Below are positions 33,701-43,210 of a stretch of DNA of 64,000 nucleotides, piece after piece (within the stretch, counting starts at the first letter, position 1; every line of letters starts with the position of its first letter). The position numbers were made by a program, and so were the translations under genes. The DNA lies in the NCBI GenBank assembly GCA_963921195.1, contig OY992536.1:290799530-290863529 (forward strand), written 5' to 3'. Source of the DNA: Pegoplata infirma (taxonomy: Eukaryota; Arthropoda; Insecta; Diptera; Anthomyiidae). The notes under the pieces are model-generated. The model ran no database searches and was not told the DNA's origin. It worked only from the letters and a program-made list of their open reading frames with translations.

Positions 33701-36650
33701 AAACGTACTCTTTTTTTTTTTTTTTTTAAACAAGGAAAACTGTCCAATATTGGTAAAATATGATTACGAGACTTTTTCTTATTATTTGACAGGGTTTTTT
33801 TGTGTACCTTTTTAAAGGAACGGCTTAAAAGCCTACTAAGATATGCAGTTAATGGGTTAAAATATTCTACGATTATTTTCTGCATCAAATTTCACTGAGG
33901 GTTACTGAAGGCAGAAAGTTTGATACAGTTTCTGATATAAATATAAAAACATAAATGATTCTTTACAATTAACCTTTTTTCTGCATTTTTCTAATACCAG
34001 TCGAACTTTTTGCCTTTACTAACCCATACACTCAAAAAAAAAACCTTTTACAATTACAAGAAAAACTTGTAACTTTTTTGTTTGCTACCTCCTATTTGAC
34101 AAAAATTCCTAGTAATTTTACAAGCTTTTTACTAATAATTTTGTAATTTTACATGGTTTTTACCACTAAAATTGTAAATTTAAAAATTTTTTGACACGAT
34201 AAAATTTACAAGGATGATTTTACAAGCTTTTTATCAATAATTTTGAAATTTTACAAGCTTTTTACCAATAAAATTGTAAATTTAGAGTTTTTTTGGCGCA
34301 ATTGAAATTACAAGAAATTCTCGTGAATTTACTAGATTTCTTTTGTAAAATTACAAAAAAAAAAAATTAAATTTCGATCCAAATTTGTTTGTTAAAAAAC
34401 AAGGACATCTGTCAAATATTGGTAAAGTGTAATTATGAGATTTTTCCTAGTAATTTGACAAAGTTTTTTTGTGTGTAGTGAAATTTTATGCAAAAAATAT
34501 TCGTAGAACATTTTAACCATTTAAACGCATGTCTTGCTAGACTTTTGAGCCAACACTATCTCAAGCTCAAAAAAACATTTACATTATTTTTTTCAACTTT
34601 TTTCAAACACCTTTGAAAAAAAAAAATGAAAAATTCAGTGGGCTATAAAAAAAATTTAAGACGTTACAGTGCAAAACCCATTGGGAATTTTACTACCACA
34701 CAAGTACTTTCAAACTGCCCTGGTTTGGTTGAGGCCCAAAGAAATTACCCTTCAATAGTTTACAGTGCAATTAAACTACTTCTGTTTTCATTTCAGCAAT
34801 TCAGGCATGGGTCTTTGGTATCCAGAAATTCAAAATCGTGTTGGTTCAAATACTGATGAAAATCTTATGACAATTTGTCAAGTAATTGATGCATCCATGG
34901 ATCAAAAAAATCAAAATGAAGACGGAAAGGTAATATTTTAATAAAAAATAAAAATTTAAAAATTTAATGAAAAGTCTTTATTGTTAATTTGAGTTGCTGA
35001 ATTGAAAGAGTTGTCTAAATTAATTTTCTTTTCGATTCTTCCATAGGTCTGTGATGATACTATAACCTCTAAGAGCTATATTGATTCCATAACTTTTGGC
35101 GTGGCTTACACGGTGGGCTATGCCGTTTTGGGTTTAATCATAAATCCTCTGGGACGTAAAGTAGCTATAATGAGTCTTTTGACAGTAGGAGCCGTATGTG
35201 GTTTTGTATTACATTGGTTATTGGAACCCATAGCTATAGTAGTGTGTTTTATATTATTTTTAATGCTACCGGGATTATGTATTTCCATTTTGAGTGGAGC
35301 AGTGGTGGATTTAGTGCCAACAAATTTAAGGTGAGTTTAAATTTGAAATTTTTGAGAGAAATACATTTTATAAGAGAAATACTGCAAAAAAGTGCTTAAA
35401 ATTATAAAAAAAACCGAAATAAAAATTTGCTGGGCTAGGAATCGGCGCTCCCAAAAAGGGTTACTTTTTGCAACATTCGCCCTCCCAACATCAATTTTTG
35501 TTTTATTTTTTTTATACCCTCCACTGAGGGTATATATAAGTTTGTCATTCCGTTTGTAACACCTCGAAATATTGGTCTAGTATATATATTCATGATCCTC
35601 GATCGTTTTTAAGACGACCTAGCGATGTCCATCCGTCCGTCCATCCGTCCGTCTGTCTGTCTGTTGAAAACACGCTTACTTTTGAAAGACTTTACGGAGG
35701 CTCCTGAAGTTTGGCATATATATTGGCCATTTACCTGGTCAGGTTGGTATTGCAATCCATCGAAATCGGTCCAGTGGTTCAAAAGTTATGAGTAAATTTA
35801 CGAGATAAAAAAACGCAAACTTTGAAAGGCAATTCTGAGGATGCTGAAGCTTGGCATATATATTTATCGTTCCCCTGGCCTGGTTCGTATTGAATTTCAG
35901 CCAAATCGGTCCATTGGTTATTAGAAAAACCGTAAATTTCAGATAAGGTTTACCGTAAATTCACGTGTTGCAAACCCGTTAAACATGTTTTAAAAACATT
36001 GATAAGTCACAAAAATATTTTACAACGTATTTTTGTCACTCAAAAATATTTTACAACGTATTTTTGTCACTCAAAAATATTTTTACACATAAACAAAAAA
36101 AAAAAAAAAATAATACACTCAAAAAAATTTACACATTAAAAAAAAAAAATTTTACACTCAGAAAAAATTTAGTAAATTATTATTTGTTTTTCAAAAATTA
36201 ATAAAAAAAGTCTTTTTACACAAAACAAAATATTTTTAATCAAAAATGTTATTTTTTCACTTTAGAAAACTTAAAAAGGGAATTGTGGAGGGTATTCATA
36301 GATTCGGCCAAGTCGAATTTAACTTTTCTACTTGTTTTATTATATATTTTAGAGGGTTGGATTTTTAATAGGTCCAAATTATTTGAATGAGAGATTTGTA
36401 ATATTTATAACTTTTTTTTAGAGGAAAAGCTGTTTGCATTTGTCTAATGTTGGGTCGTTCGGGCAGTGTTATTGGCAGTAATATCATTGGCATTTTATTG
36501 GAATCATATTGTAGTATAACATTTGGCGTTTTCTATGGTTTAGTATTAGGTAAGTTGGAAAATTATAATTACATTTTTACAATTGTTTAAATATTGTTTG
36601 TTTTAATTACTATAGTGTGTGCTGCTTTGACGTTTATGCTGCCTATTTAA
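24753..36650 (+). CDS. SV2-related major facilitator transporter, 8 coding exons
   Basis: Exons 24753..25089, 30386..30548, 30617..31045, 31125..31232, 34797..34929, 35047..35330, 36422..36549 and 36616..36650 join in frame with GT..AG introns to give 538 aa. It is a polytopic membrane transporter of the SV2/SVOP-like branch of the MFS; substrate unknown. Residues 1-66 are a Ser-rich cytosolic tail, and the first membrane segment is about 68-92. The MFS motif GYLSDIYGRK (122-131) lies between segments 2 and 3, GEFFTARHRP (180-189) before segment 5, and PDSPK (253-257) opens the central cytosolic loop. The loop before the second half is only about 65 residues, far shorter than the glycosylated luminal loop of vertebrate SV2. 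A second motif-like NPLGRK sits near 420. Intron 1 (5.3 kb) and intron 4 (3.6 kb) are swollen by transposons. The protein ends shortly after the last membrane segment (TFMLPI). Confidence 0.93.
25880..27035. repeat. Tandem array, about 160-bp unit, with TCGGTTCAGCCGTTTA motif
   Basis: TTAGTACTATATGTGGTGAA or a variant occurs near 26222, 26382, 26543, 26705, 26776 and 26925 (spacings 160, 161, 162, 71, 149). Each is followed by an AAAATCGGTTCAGCCGTTTA-like segment and by ATTACGGAACAGACAGAAA. It starts with CACCCGGCGTTGCCCGGG. Two units are fused to a short one. No coding sense. Confidence 0.8.
27160..27705. mobile_element. Foldback element nested in the hAT-like element
   Basis: Left-arm words AACACAGCGCAAC, CAAAATCGGAATG, AAAGCAAATGAAAGC and TTCAGCGCTAGAT appear inverted in the right arm (ATCTAGCGCTGAATT, GCTTTTGCTTTCATC, CATTCCGATGCGG). 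The arms diverge by small indels. No target duplication was identified. Confidence 0.6.
28089..28657 (+). mobile_element. mini-me-type element (CCCTACACC subtype), 3' truncated
   Basis: Follows the copy at 14996-15764 from CCCTACACCACTCTGTGG through GTCCGTCCGACCGTCC to TTGGACTTAGGCCCC, then breaks off into a 329-bp tandem repeat. It lies in intron 1 of the transporter. Confidence 0.65.
28659..29400. repeat. 329-bp tandem repeat, about 2.3 copies
   Basis: CTGTAGCTACAATAGA starts units at 28659 and 28988, and CTCTAGCTATAATAGA at 29317; both intervals are exactly 329 bp. GTTGTCCCA, TTAAATAAGG and CTCCTCCCTTT words recur at the same phase. The reading frame at 28665-28904 (-) lies within the unit and is not supported as a gene. 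Confidence 0.85.
29580..29990. mobile_element. Diverged foldback of the GCACATTRAAG family
   Basis: AAAATCGATCGAATGGTTTT and TTCGAGATATAGC on the left correspond, inverted, to GATATCTCGAAAACCGTTCG on the right. ATTCTCACAAAT and TTAACCGATCAAGCTCAT match the family ends seen at 20800 and 23265-23330. Confidence 0.5.
31395..31550. repeat. Small inverted-repeat element in transporter intron 4
   Basis: GGCTGGATTACTCAATG at about 31409 is inverted as AATGAGTAATCCGCCC near 31540, and inner GTTAAATTTAAC/GTTAAATCGGC segments are also related. Probably a MITE of about 150 bp. Confidence 0.45.
31560..33804. mobile_element. CACAC-ended element split by a LINE insertion
   Basis: CACACAAAAAAAAAC at 31560 (after TA) and TTTTTTTGTGTG ending at 33804 (before TA) are the ends. 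The left 310 bp and right 70 bp match the intact sister element at 34029-34475 on either side of the LINE. Words such as TTTTACAAGCTTTTTACC are shared. Confidence 0.7.
31878..33728 (-). pseudogene. 5'-truncated LINE (I-like clade): reverse transcriptase and RNase H remnant
   Basis: Reading on the minus strand with several frameshifts one finds, in order: RT motif A FLDVEGAINNV (about 33695-33663), motif B TRGTPQGG (33565-33542), motif C YADDVV (about 33465), the connection ITYGALVWWKAADKKSYL (about 33175), RNase H FTDGSKMEMG (about 32795) and VDSLAALKAL (about 32620), WVPGHSG (about 32500), and a C-terminal cysteine cluster CRSCGEVEEKESVKHLLC (32170-32110). RNase H after RT fits the I/LOA-type LINEs. 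The endonuclease and first ORF are missing. AACAAGG flanks the insertion (31871-31877 and 33729-33735). An A17 run sits at the 5' junction. Confidence 0.85.
34029..34475. mobile_element. CACTC-ended element, intact sister of the LINE-split copy
   Basis: CACTCAAAAAAAAAACC at 34029 and TTTGACAAAGTTTTTTTGTGTG ending at 34475 are flanked by TA on both sides; 447 bp. Interior TTTTACAAGCTTTTTACC units are repeated. It lies in intron 4 of the transporter. Confidence 0.7.
35512..36337 (+). mobile_element. mini-me-type element in transporter intron 6
   Basis: Complete copy: TATACCCTCCACTGAGGG start, TTGTCATTCCGTTTGTAACA core, GACGACCTAGCGATGTCC, (GTCC/GTCT)n at 35627-35662, two AATCGGTCCA segments, and the end GTCGAATTTAACTTTTCTAC. 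It occupies most of the 1.09-kb intron. Confidence 0.8.
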
Positions 36651-36774
36651 TATCATTAGTATTTTACTACCTATTTAAGTTTACCTAAAAGACATATTAA
36701 GCATTTCACATCAACAGTTCCGCTCCTGCATTCAAATTATGATAACTCTAAAAAAGTTTATTTTTCAGGAGAGA

Positions 36775-36780
36775 AATAAA
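36775..36780 (+). terminator. Polyadenylation signal of the SV2-like transporter
   Basis: AATAAA 125 bp after the stop codon. The unique AT-rich sequence up to about 37330 may include a longer 3' UTR. Confidence 0.5.
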
Positions 36781-37339
36781 AAACGGTTCCACTACAGTAC
36801 AAATTAATAATGAACTTAAAAAAATCATATTTTCCACAATAATTCCCGAATTTAAACGTTTCTACTTTTATGAAATTTGGACTTCTTTAAGGTTATCATT
36901 AAATTTATAAATTTAAATGTTTCAACCATTTTTTTTTCAACTTACAGTACCACCACATTATTTGTATTATATTTATAAGTACATAACTGTTCATATAATT
37001 TGTAAGTTAAGACACTTCTAGTATAAGTTCAAGTATAAGTTCGAGTATAAGTTAAAATGATTGTGCGGTGAGAAACGATCGTTTAGAAGCAATGATTTAA
37101 AATATAATTTAATTCGTTTACCTTAAGATTTATTGTTAATTTTCATGTAACTACCTTTATTTTTATAAAAATATGTTCATCATAAATATTTGTTTTTTTT
37201 TTTTAACAATTTCTTTAACACATTTTTGACTAAATGTTCAGATTTGATTAAGATTAATATAAAAAAATAATAATAAAAAATTCTTACCGAATAAAAAATT
37301 CTTACCTGAATTCGTCTCAAGTTTAAACAGGTAGGCGAT

Positions 37340-37545
37340 ACTAACAAGGGAATTACTCATATCGTTATGAACTGATTTGACCGAAACTTAAAATGTATGT
37401 AAAAAAGAGAATTTTAAGGTTGGGCTGTTTCGGCTTGTCGTCCATATAAGTGATTAAAAATTTCGTTGCCCCCTTATGAAGCAATGTGGACCTTTGGGGA
37501 AATTTCGATAACTCCCAAACTAACAGGATTATAGTCTAAGGACAA
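37340..37545. mobile_element. Partial ACTWACAAGG-family foldback
   Basis: ACTAACAAGGGAATTACTC, then GAAACTTAAAATGTATG and TTTCGTTGCCCCCTTATGAA, follow the left arm and interior of the complete element at 42464-43069. The right arm is missing; it abuts a LINE fragment. Confidence 0.55.
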
Positions 37546-37565
37546 AATACGTCTCAATTTTTTTT

Positions 37566-37755
37566 TCGAAAGATCTATTTAAATGGGCAAGAGACTGTGG
37601 TCTGAAAGTTAATTCAAGTAAAACTGAACTTATCTTATTTGCAAGGAAAATAAGATTTATGCTTTTAGGCCTATTTCTCTCCATCTCAGCATTTTAGGCG
37701 TAATATTGAAGAACGGGTGAGAAAAGCAACGATTGCTTTATATTTCTATAATTTT
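37566..37755 (+). pseudogene. LINE reverse transcriptase fragment
   Basis: The plus strand reads LFKWARDCGLKVNSSKTEL and then LILFARK, the region following the YADD motif in jockey/I-type LINE reverse transcriptases. After an internal deletion with frame loss it reads NIEERVRKATIALY, which normally follows some 30 residues later. The fragment is about 190 bp with no ends; it is a dead remnant. Confidence 0.6.
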
Positions 37756-37820
37756 TATCAATTGATAAAGTGTTGTTATTTTTTTATACCCTCCGCTTAT
37801 TGTTAATGATAGATGGTATA

Positions 37821-38898
37821 TGAGGCATTAAACACCAAATGTCCCGCTACAGAAAAACATGTGTCCCGTAAATTTCTGAATAGGTTGTTTGGATAGCCCT
37901 ATATGGAACTTAGAAAATTGCGTTTTTGGTTTTTTTAATTTTCAAAAACAGGGCTTAGAAGGCGTGGTCAAATATTGGAAAAATGGTCAAATTTGTGGCG
38001 AGTTGGCTTGATTAAATATTTATCACATTAAAACGAAATGCACCACAATCTCAAAAATTTACATTCTTATATAGTTTATATGGGCTATCGATTAAAATTT
38101 TTTTTTTTTGGAAAATTTTCGGAACCCGTTCTGAAATTTTCCATTTTTTAAAAATGTCAATTTATTGAAAAACATGCCACTTTTTTTTTCTTTTTTTCTT
38201 TTTTTTTAAAAGCTTAGATGTTTGTCCATCCACACAAAAAAATTCAGAAACACGTTCTTCGTTTTTTTCGAGAAAATTGCATTTGAACTTTAAATTTCAT
38301 AACAATTTTGTAATTTGCTTGTATTTTCTTGATTTAACGTTGCGAATGAGTAATATTTATGCAATTAATATTACTCATTCGCAACATTAAAACAAGAAAA
38401 TACAAGCAAATTACAAAATTGGTATGAAATTTAAAGTTCAAATGCGATTTTCTCGAAAAAAACGAAGAACGTGTTTCTAAATTTTTTTGTGTGGATGGAC
38501 AAACATCTAAACTTTAAAAAAAAAAATTAAAAAAAAAAGTGGCATGTTTTTCAATAAATTGACATTTTTAAAAAATGGAAAATTTCAGAACGGGTTCTGA
38601 AAATTTTCCAAAAAAAAAAAAATTTTAATTGATAGCCCATATAAAACTATATAAGAATGTAAATTTTTGAGATTGTGGTGCACTCCGTTTAATGTGATAA
38701 ATATTTAATCAAGGCAACTCGCCACAAATTTGACCATTTTTCCAATATTTGACCACGCCTTCTAAGCCCAGTTTTTGAAAAATTGAAAAACCAAAAACGC
38801 AATTTTCTAAGTTCCATATAGGGCTATCCATACAACCTATTCATTAGTTTACGGTACACGTGTTTTTTTTCGCTGGACATTTGGTGTGGAATGCCTCA
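37821..38898. mobile_element. Long-inverted-repeat element (LIR copy A), near-perfect 1.08-kb palindrome
   Basis: TGAGGCATTAAACACCAAAT at the left and ATTTGGTGTGGAATGCCTCA at the right bound two arms of about 530 bp meeting at GAGTAATATTTATGCAATTA near 38350. Arms match almost base for base over long stretches. No protein-coding capacity is seen. It sits in the TA-rich start of a mini-me element. A transcript would fold into a very long hairpin. Confidence 0.85.
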
Positions 38899-39280
38899 TA
38901 TATGGAGTAGATCTGATTACATCCATTTAGATATGATCCATATATGTTTTTATCAAAGGAGATATGTTTTGATATAATTACTTTTTTATAATTCCGTTTG
39001 TAACTCATCGAAATATTGGTCCGGAACCCCATATAGTAAATATATAATTGATCAGTGATTGATTTTAAGACATTCTAGCGATGTCCGTCTGTCCGTCTCT
39101 TTGTCTGTCTGTGGAAATGGTGATCACGGCCAAAATATTACACGGAGATGATTGAAACTTAACACATTTATTGGAAGTTCTCCCGAGCAGTTTGGTATCG
39201 CATTTGAGCGATATCGGTTCAGGGGTTCAAAAGTTATGAAGGAAAATGTAAGGACACATCAAAAATTGTGGTACATTAAA

Positions 39281-40279
39281 CACTCAGAAAAAAAAATTAA
39301 CTAACAAATGGGAAAACTAACTAAATTCAAGCAATATTGAAAATGATTTCACTTCATTGCCATGTTTTCCTTCTATTAAGTTCACATTTTTCTTAAAAAT
39401 AAGGAAAGAAACAAATTTTTAATATTATGCCAATTTGAACTAAAAAATGGGAAAAATTTTATTTTAATTTAGTTCATGCACATTTGAGGAACCGATTGGG
39501 TGAAGACCCCATTGGGTTCGGACCCGATAGGTTCAGACCCGATAGGTTCAGACCCCGATGCATCCAGACCCAGTTGGGTTCCTTAAGAATCCTCATATTT
39601 TTTGATCCAAAATTTTTGTCCGTTTTGCTCTACCTTGCTTAATTTTTGGGATACGTGAATTTTGGGGACCACTTGGATCAGAATTTTAAAAACTCGATAA
39701 CTTTAAAACTATTATTCGGAGAGCTTATTTACCGAGATATGAGCATTTAAAAATGTTCTGGAATGCCAATTTTTTTAAATCCAAAGTTGGGACCCATAGG
39801 GGTCCACACATGTGAAGAGGACCGGCGATACTGTGGACATTCAAAGAACCAAAAATGGCCTCCATTTTGCTCTTTCTGGCTTAGTTTTCAAGATATCGCC
39901 ATTTTAAGTTAAAAAAAAAAAAAATTGCCCGAGTTATTAAAATTTTACTAAAGTAGTAAAAAAACTTCCACAAATCTAAGAAAATGAGCTAATTGTTAGA
40001 AAATTACGTGCTAAAACTAATGAAGAGGTATATGTCTTAAAAATAAAGATTTTTGTCATATATTTAGGGAAAAGTTCTTTGGCGGTAAGAATTTCTTCCA
40101 TGTATTTAGGAATTAAGGAAAATAATGGACTATTTAACAGTTCATGAACTTAAATTTTTTCCTAACACTTAGAAAATTTCCCAACTTTTAGTTAAATTTA
40201 ATTCAATTGTGGGAAAATTTATAAACTATTTAAAAAAAAAAAATGTTTCCAAAGTTTAAGTTAAGTCTTTTTTTGAGTG
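39281..40279. mobile_element. CACTC-ended element with AA target duplication
   Basis: CACTCAGAAAAAAAAATTAAC at 39281 approximates the inverse of GTTAAGTCTTTTTTTGAGTG ending 40279, with AA on both sides. The paralogous mini-me at about 46126 has the uninterrupted sequence CAACATAACC. The interior contains the same CCCATTGGGTTCGGACCC core as the elements at 11162 and 13436 but with different outer arms. Confidence 0.7.
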
Positions 40280-41042
40280 AACATAACCTAAAAATACAAA
40301 ATGCTTTAATTCGACTGCTGGTTGACATATGTGAACAAAACTGAACACCGAATGGTATTTAAACAAGCACAAATATATTTTTTGCAAAAAAAAAGAAAAA
40401 AATCGCGGATTTTTTTAACAATTTTTTTTTCAAAAAAAAAATTTTTTTTTCAGAAGTAATTTTCTTTTTAAAATTTTAGAGGGTATCAATACATTCGGCA
40501 AGGCTGAATTTTACTTTTTTACTCGTTGATATTTGTTTTTTAATTCTGCCACACTCTAATTAAAATGATTGCAATTTCCTGCTATAAATTGGGTAAATTT
40601 ACACAAAATGCGTACTTCTACTTAAAAATATTGTAAATTTACTCAATTTATAGTAGCATATTTTTTGAATTTGTTGAAATTTACCCAATTTATAGTAGGA
40701 AACTGGACTAATTTTTTTAGGGTGCAGTTTAGTTTCTGGAATTAAATAATTATGTATATATTTTTTTTCAGTTCATCTACATTTTTATTAATTTTCTTAA
40801 ATATTAAAAAAAAAAAAAAATAAAACTTAACTTAATTTGTTTCTTTTAATAATAACAATATTTTTTTTTAATATACACAATAACTTAAATTGGTTGCTCC
40901 AAAAAAAAAAAAAAAATATATCAAATGTTAATTTTTTTTTATATTTATGTATATTACAGAGATTTGATTTCATTCAGGTTATAGAGATATGTATGTAATG
41001 TTTGTGAATTTGTGTTAAACTTTTTCCCAAAAAAATGTGGTT

Positions 41043-41488
41043 TTAAAATGGTTCCTCGGCATTGGAGACATCGACCGGATGTAACTGGAATGATAAAAAG
41101 ATTGAAAAAATATTTTTTTTTTAAAAAGATTTTTAAATTAATTTTTACCACTTCTTGTTCATTAGCCAAATGATTTCGTAAAAGTTGTATCAAGGATGCA
41201 CGTTTGCCAAACCTTAAATATTTTAAAATTTCAATTAATTTTTATAAAAAATCAAGTTTCTCGATTTCTTTGTTTGGCCTCTTATACTAATTGTTTTAAA
41301 TTTTATACATACCTAACTCTAGCTCTGTCCCCGTAATATGTATCCAAATCCTGTAAATATTTTAAAGCATCTGCCATATTACTGATATCATTGTTTCTGG
41401 GTGGTCTGGAATTATTGGCTGATGTATTGACTGTTAACAATGCCACAATTGTTAGGAGTATAAGTACTTGACGCACGGTGGTAACCAT
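41043..41488 (-). CDS. npf: Neuropeptide F precursor, 93 aa, three coding exons
   Basis: Coding exons on the minus strand are 41488..41313, 41212..41149 and 41084..41043, with GT..AG introns of 100 and 64 bp; the first phase is 2, giving Arg-59 (AG|G). Residues 1-24 form a signal peptide with hydrophobic core VLILLTIVALLTV, likely cut after NTSA. The next 36 residues are the mature peptide, beginning NNSRPPRNNDI and ending YYGDRARVRF. It is followed by Gly (amide donor) and the KR dibasic site at 62-63, so the product would be an amidated 36-mer. This matches Drosophila NPF closely and signals through the NPF receptor in feeding and stress behaviour. The C-terminal flanking peptide (ASLIQLLRNHL... 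to NAEEPF) is shorter and diverged. The gene is convergent with the SV2-like transporter. Coding ATG at 41488; a TTATTTTAG acceptor 8 bp upstream suggests a 5' UTR intron. Confidence 0.95.
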
Positions 41489-41495
41489 TTTTATG

Positions 41496-41506
41496 CTAAA
41501 ATAAAG
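41496..41506 (-). promoter_or_regulatory. Possible 3' splice acceptor of an npf 5' UTR intron
   Basis: On the minus strand CTTTATTTTAG ends at 41496, 7 bp before the npf ATG. A pyrimidine-rich tract plus AG is consistent with a leader intron. No upstream exon can be placed from sequence alone. Confidence 0.35.
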
Positions 41507-41545
41507 TTAAACAAGTATAAATATTAAATTTGACCTGGCCGAATC
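41507..41545 (-). mobile_element. 3' end of a mini-me-type element next to npf
   Basis: The plus strand AAACAAGTATAAATATTAAA followed by TTTGACCTGGCCGAATCC is the inverted, slightly mutated terminus seen at 36300-36337 and 52880-52910. The remainder is displaced or lost by the LIR insertion that follows. Confidence 0.55.
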
Positions 41546-41553
41546 CATTTATA

Positions 41554-43155
41554 AGGCATTCCACACCAAATGTCCAGCAAAAAAAAACATGTGTACCTTA
41601 AATTTCTGAATAGGGTTTATGGATAGCCCTATATGGAACTAAGAAAATTGCGGTTTTGGTTTTTCAATTTTTCAAAAACTGGGCTTAGGAGGCGTGGTCA
41701 AATATTGGAAAAATGGTAAAATTTGTGTAGAGTTGCCTTGTTTAAATATTTATCAAATTAAAATGGAATTCACCACAATCTCAAAAATGTATATTCTTGT
41801 ATAGTTTTGTATGGGCTATCGATTAATTTTTTTTTTTTTATAAAATTTTCAAAACCCGTTCTGAAATTTTCCATTTTTTAAAAAAGTCAATTTATAAAAA
41901 ATCCGGCCACTTTGGTTTTTTTTTTTTATTTTTTATTTTTTTTTTTAAAGATAGGATATTTGTCTATCCACACAAAAAAATTTAGTCATGTGTTTTTCGT
42001 TTTTTTTCGAGAAAATCGCTTTTGAATTTTGAATTTCATAACAATTTAGTAATTTGCTTGTATTTTCTTGTTTCAACTTAGCGTATGAGTAATATTTATG
42101 CAAATATTTCGTACTCATTCGCTACTTTATAACAAGAAAATACAAGCAATTTACAAAATTGTTATGAAATTAAATATTCAAATGCGAGTTTTTCGAAAAA
42201 AAAAAAACGGAAAACACGTGTTTGATTTTTTTTGTGTGGATAGACAAATATCATAACTTAAAAAAAAAATTTTTAAAAATAATTAAAGTGGCCGGATTTT
42301 TGATAAATTGACTTTTTTAAAAAATGGAAAATTTCAGAACGGGTTCTAAAAATAAATATTTAATCAAGGCAACTCGATACAAATATTACCATTTTTTTTT
42401 TATATTTAGCCACGCTTCCTAAGCCAAGGTTTTGAAAAATTAAAAAAACCAAAAACGCAAGTTACTTACAAGGGAAGTATCTCAACCCTTATGAACCGAT
42501 TTGCCTGAAACTTAAAATATATATAAAAAAAACAATTCTAAGGTTGGGGTGTCTCGGCTTATCGGCCATATCGTCCATATCGGGGATTTAGGGGTTCAAA
42601 ACATGGACCAAAAAATGGCGAAAAAATCGTTTTTTGGATTTTTCAGTCATTTATTTTCAAGAAACTATATGATGTTTTCATATAAGAAGAAAGGTTTTTT
42701 TAATGTCTATCCAATGGTAGCATAGCGTTGTAAAAATTCGGCTTCTTTAAATATTTTTTTAGGAATATGTGTAAATTTTGGGGGGTACTTATGTGAAGAC
42801 AAAGACCTACGATATCCATATGAATAAGAAATAATCTTTATTAAATTTAAGTCGACCCGTATTTTTGCCCTAGACGATATTCCTGTTAGTTCGGAAGTTA
42901 TCAAATTTTTCCCGAAGGTCCACATGGTTTCATAAGGGGACAACGAAATTTTTAAACACCGATATGGCCGATAAGCCGAGACACCCCAACCTTAAAATCG
43001 TCTCTTTAATATATATTTTAAGTTTCAGGCAAATCGGTTCATAAGGGTTGAGATACTTCCGTTGTTAGTTCAATATAGGGCTATCAATACAACCTATTCA
43101 GAAATTAATGGCAAACTGTTTTTTTTTTGCTGGACATTTGGTGTGGAATGCCTCA
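41554..43155. mobile_element. Long-inverted-repeat element (LIR copy B), upstream of npf
   Basis: AGGCATTCCACACCAAATGT at 41554 and ACATTTGGTGTGGAATGCCT ending about 43152 bound a palindrome centred near 42100. The right arm has lost about 130 bp near 42350 (GGGTTCTAAAAATAAATATT) and contains the foldback insertion at 42464-43069. The left end is only 66 bp from the npf start codon. Confidence 0.8.
42464..43069. mobile_element. Foldback element, ACTTACAAGG family
   Basis: ACTTACAAGGGAAGTATCTC at 42464 is inverted at the right (GAGATACTTCCGTTGTTAGT ending 43069). Arms of about 130 bp include ACCGATTTGCCTGAAACTTA and GGTGTCTCGGCTTATCGGCC. A minus-strand frame inside (42707-42943) resembles one in the element at 59393-59968. 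The insertion splits the npf-proximal LIR. Confidence 0.75.
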
Positions 43156-43210
43156 CATTCGTGTTCAGCGCATCAAAATTTGATCACCGCACGCCACGGG
43201 TTAATTTAGT

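Larger units (their letters stand above)
37785..40528 (+). mobile_element. mini-me-type element carrying two nested insertions
   Basis: Starts TATACCCTCCGC at 37785 and resumes after the nested palindrome with AATTCCGTTTGTAACTCATC at about 38990. It runs through (GTCY)n at 39081-39112, is interrupted again at 39281-40279, and ends GGTATCAATACATTCGGCAA to TTTTTACTCGTTG at 40528. A closely related uninterrupted copy is at 45783-46405. Confidence 0.75.

Noticed and set aside
34626..34856. Plus-strand frame overlapping transporter exon 5
   Set aside because: It runs through the intron and is in a different frame from the exon, which is fixed by splice phase and family similarity from 34797.
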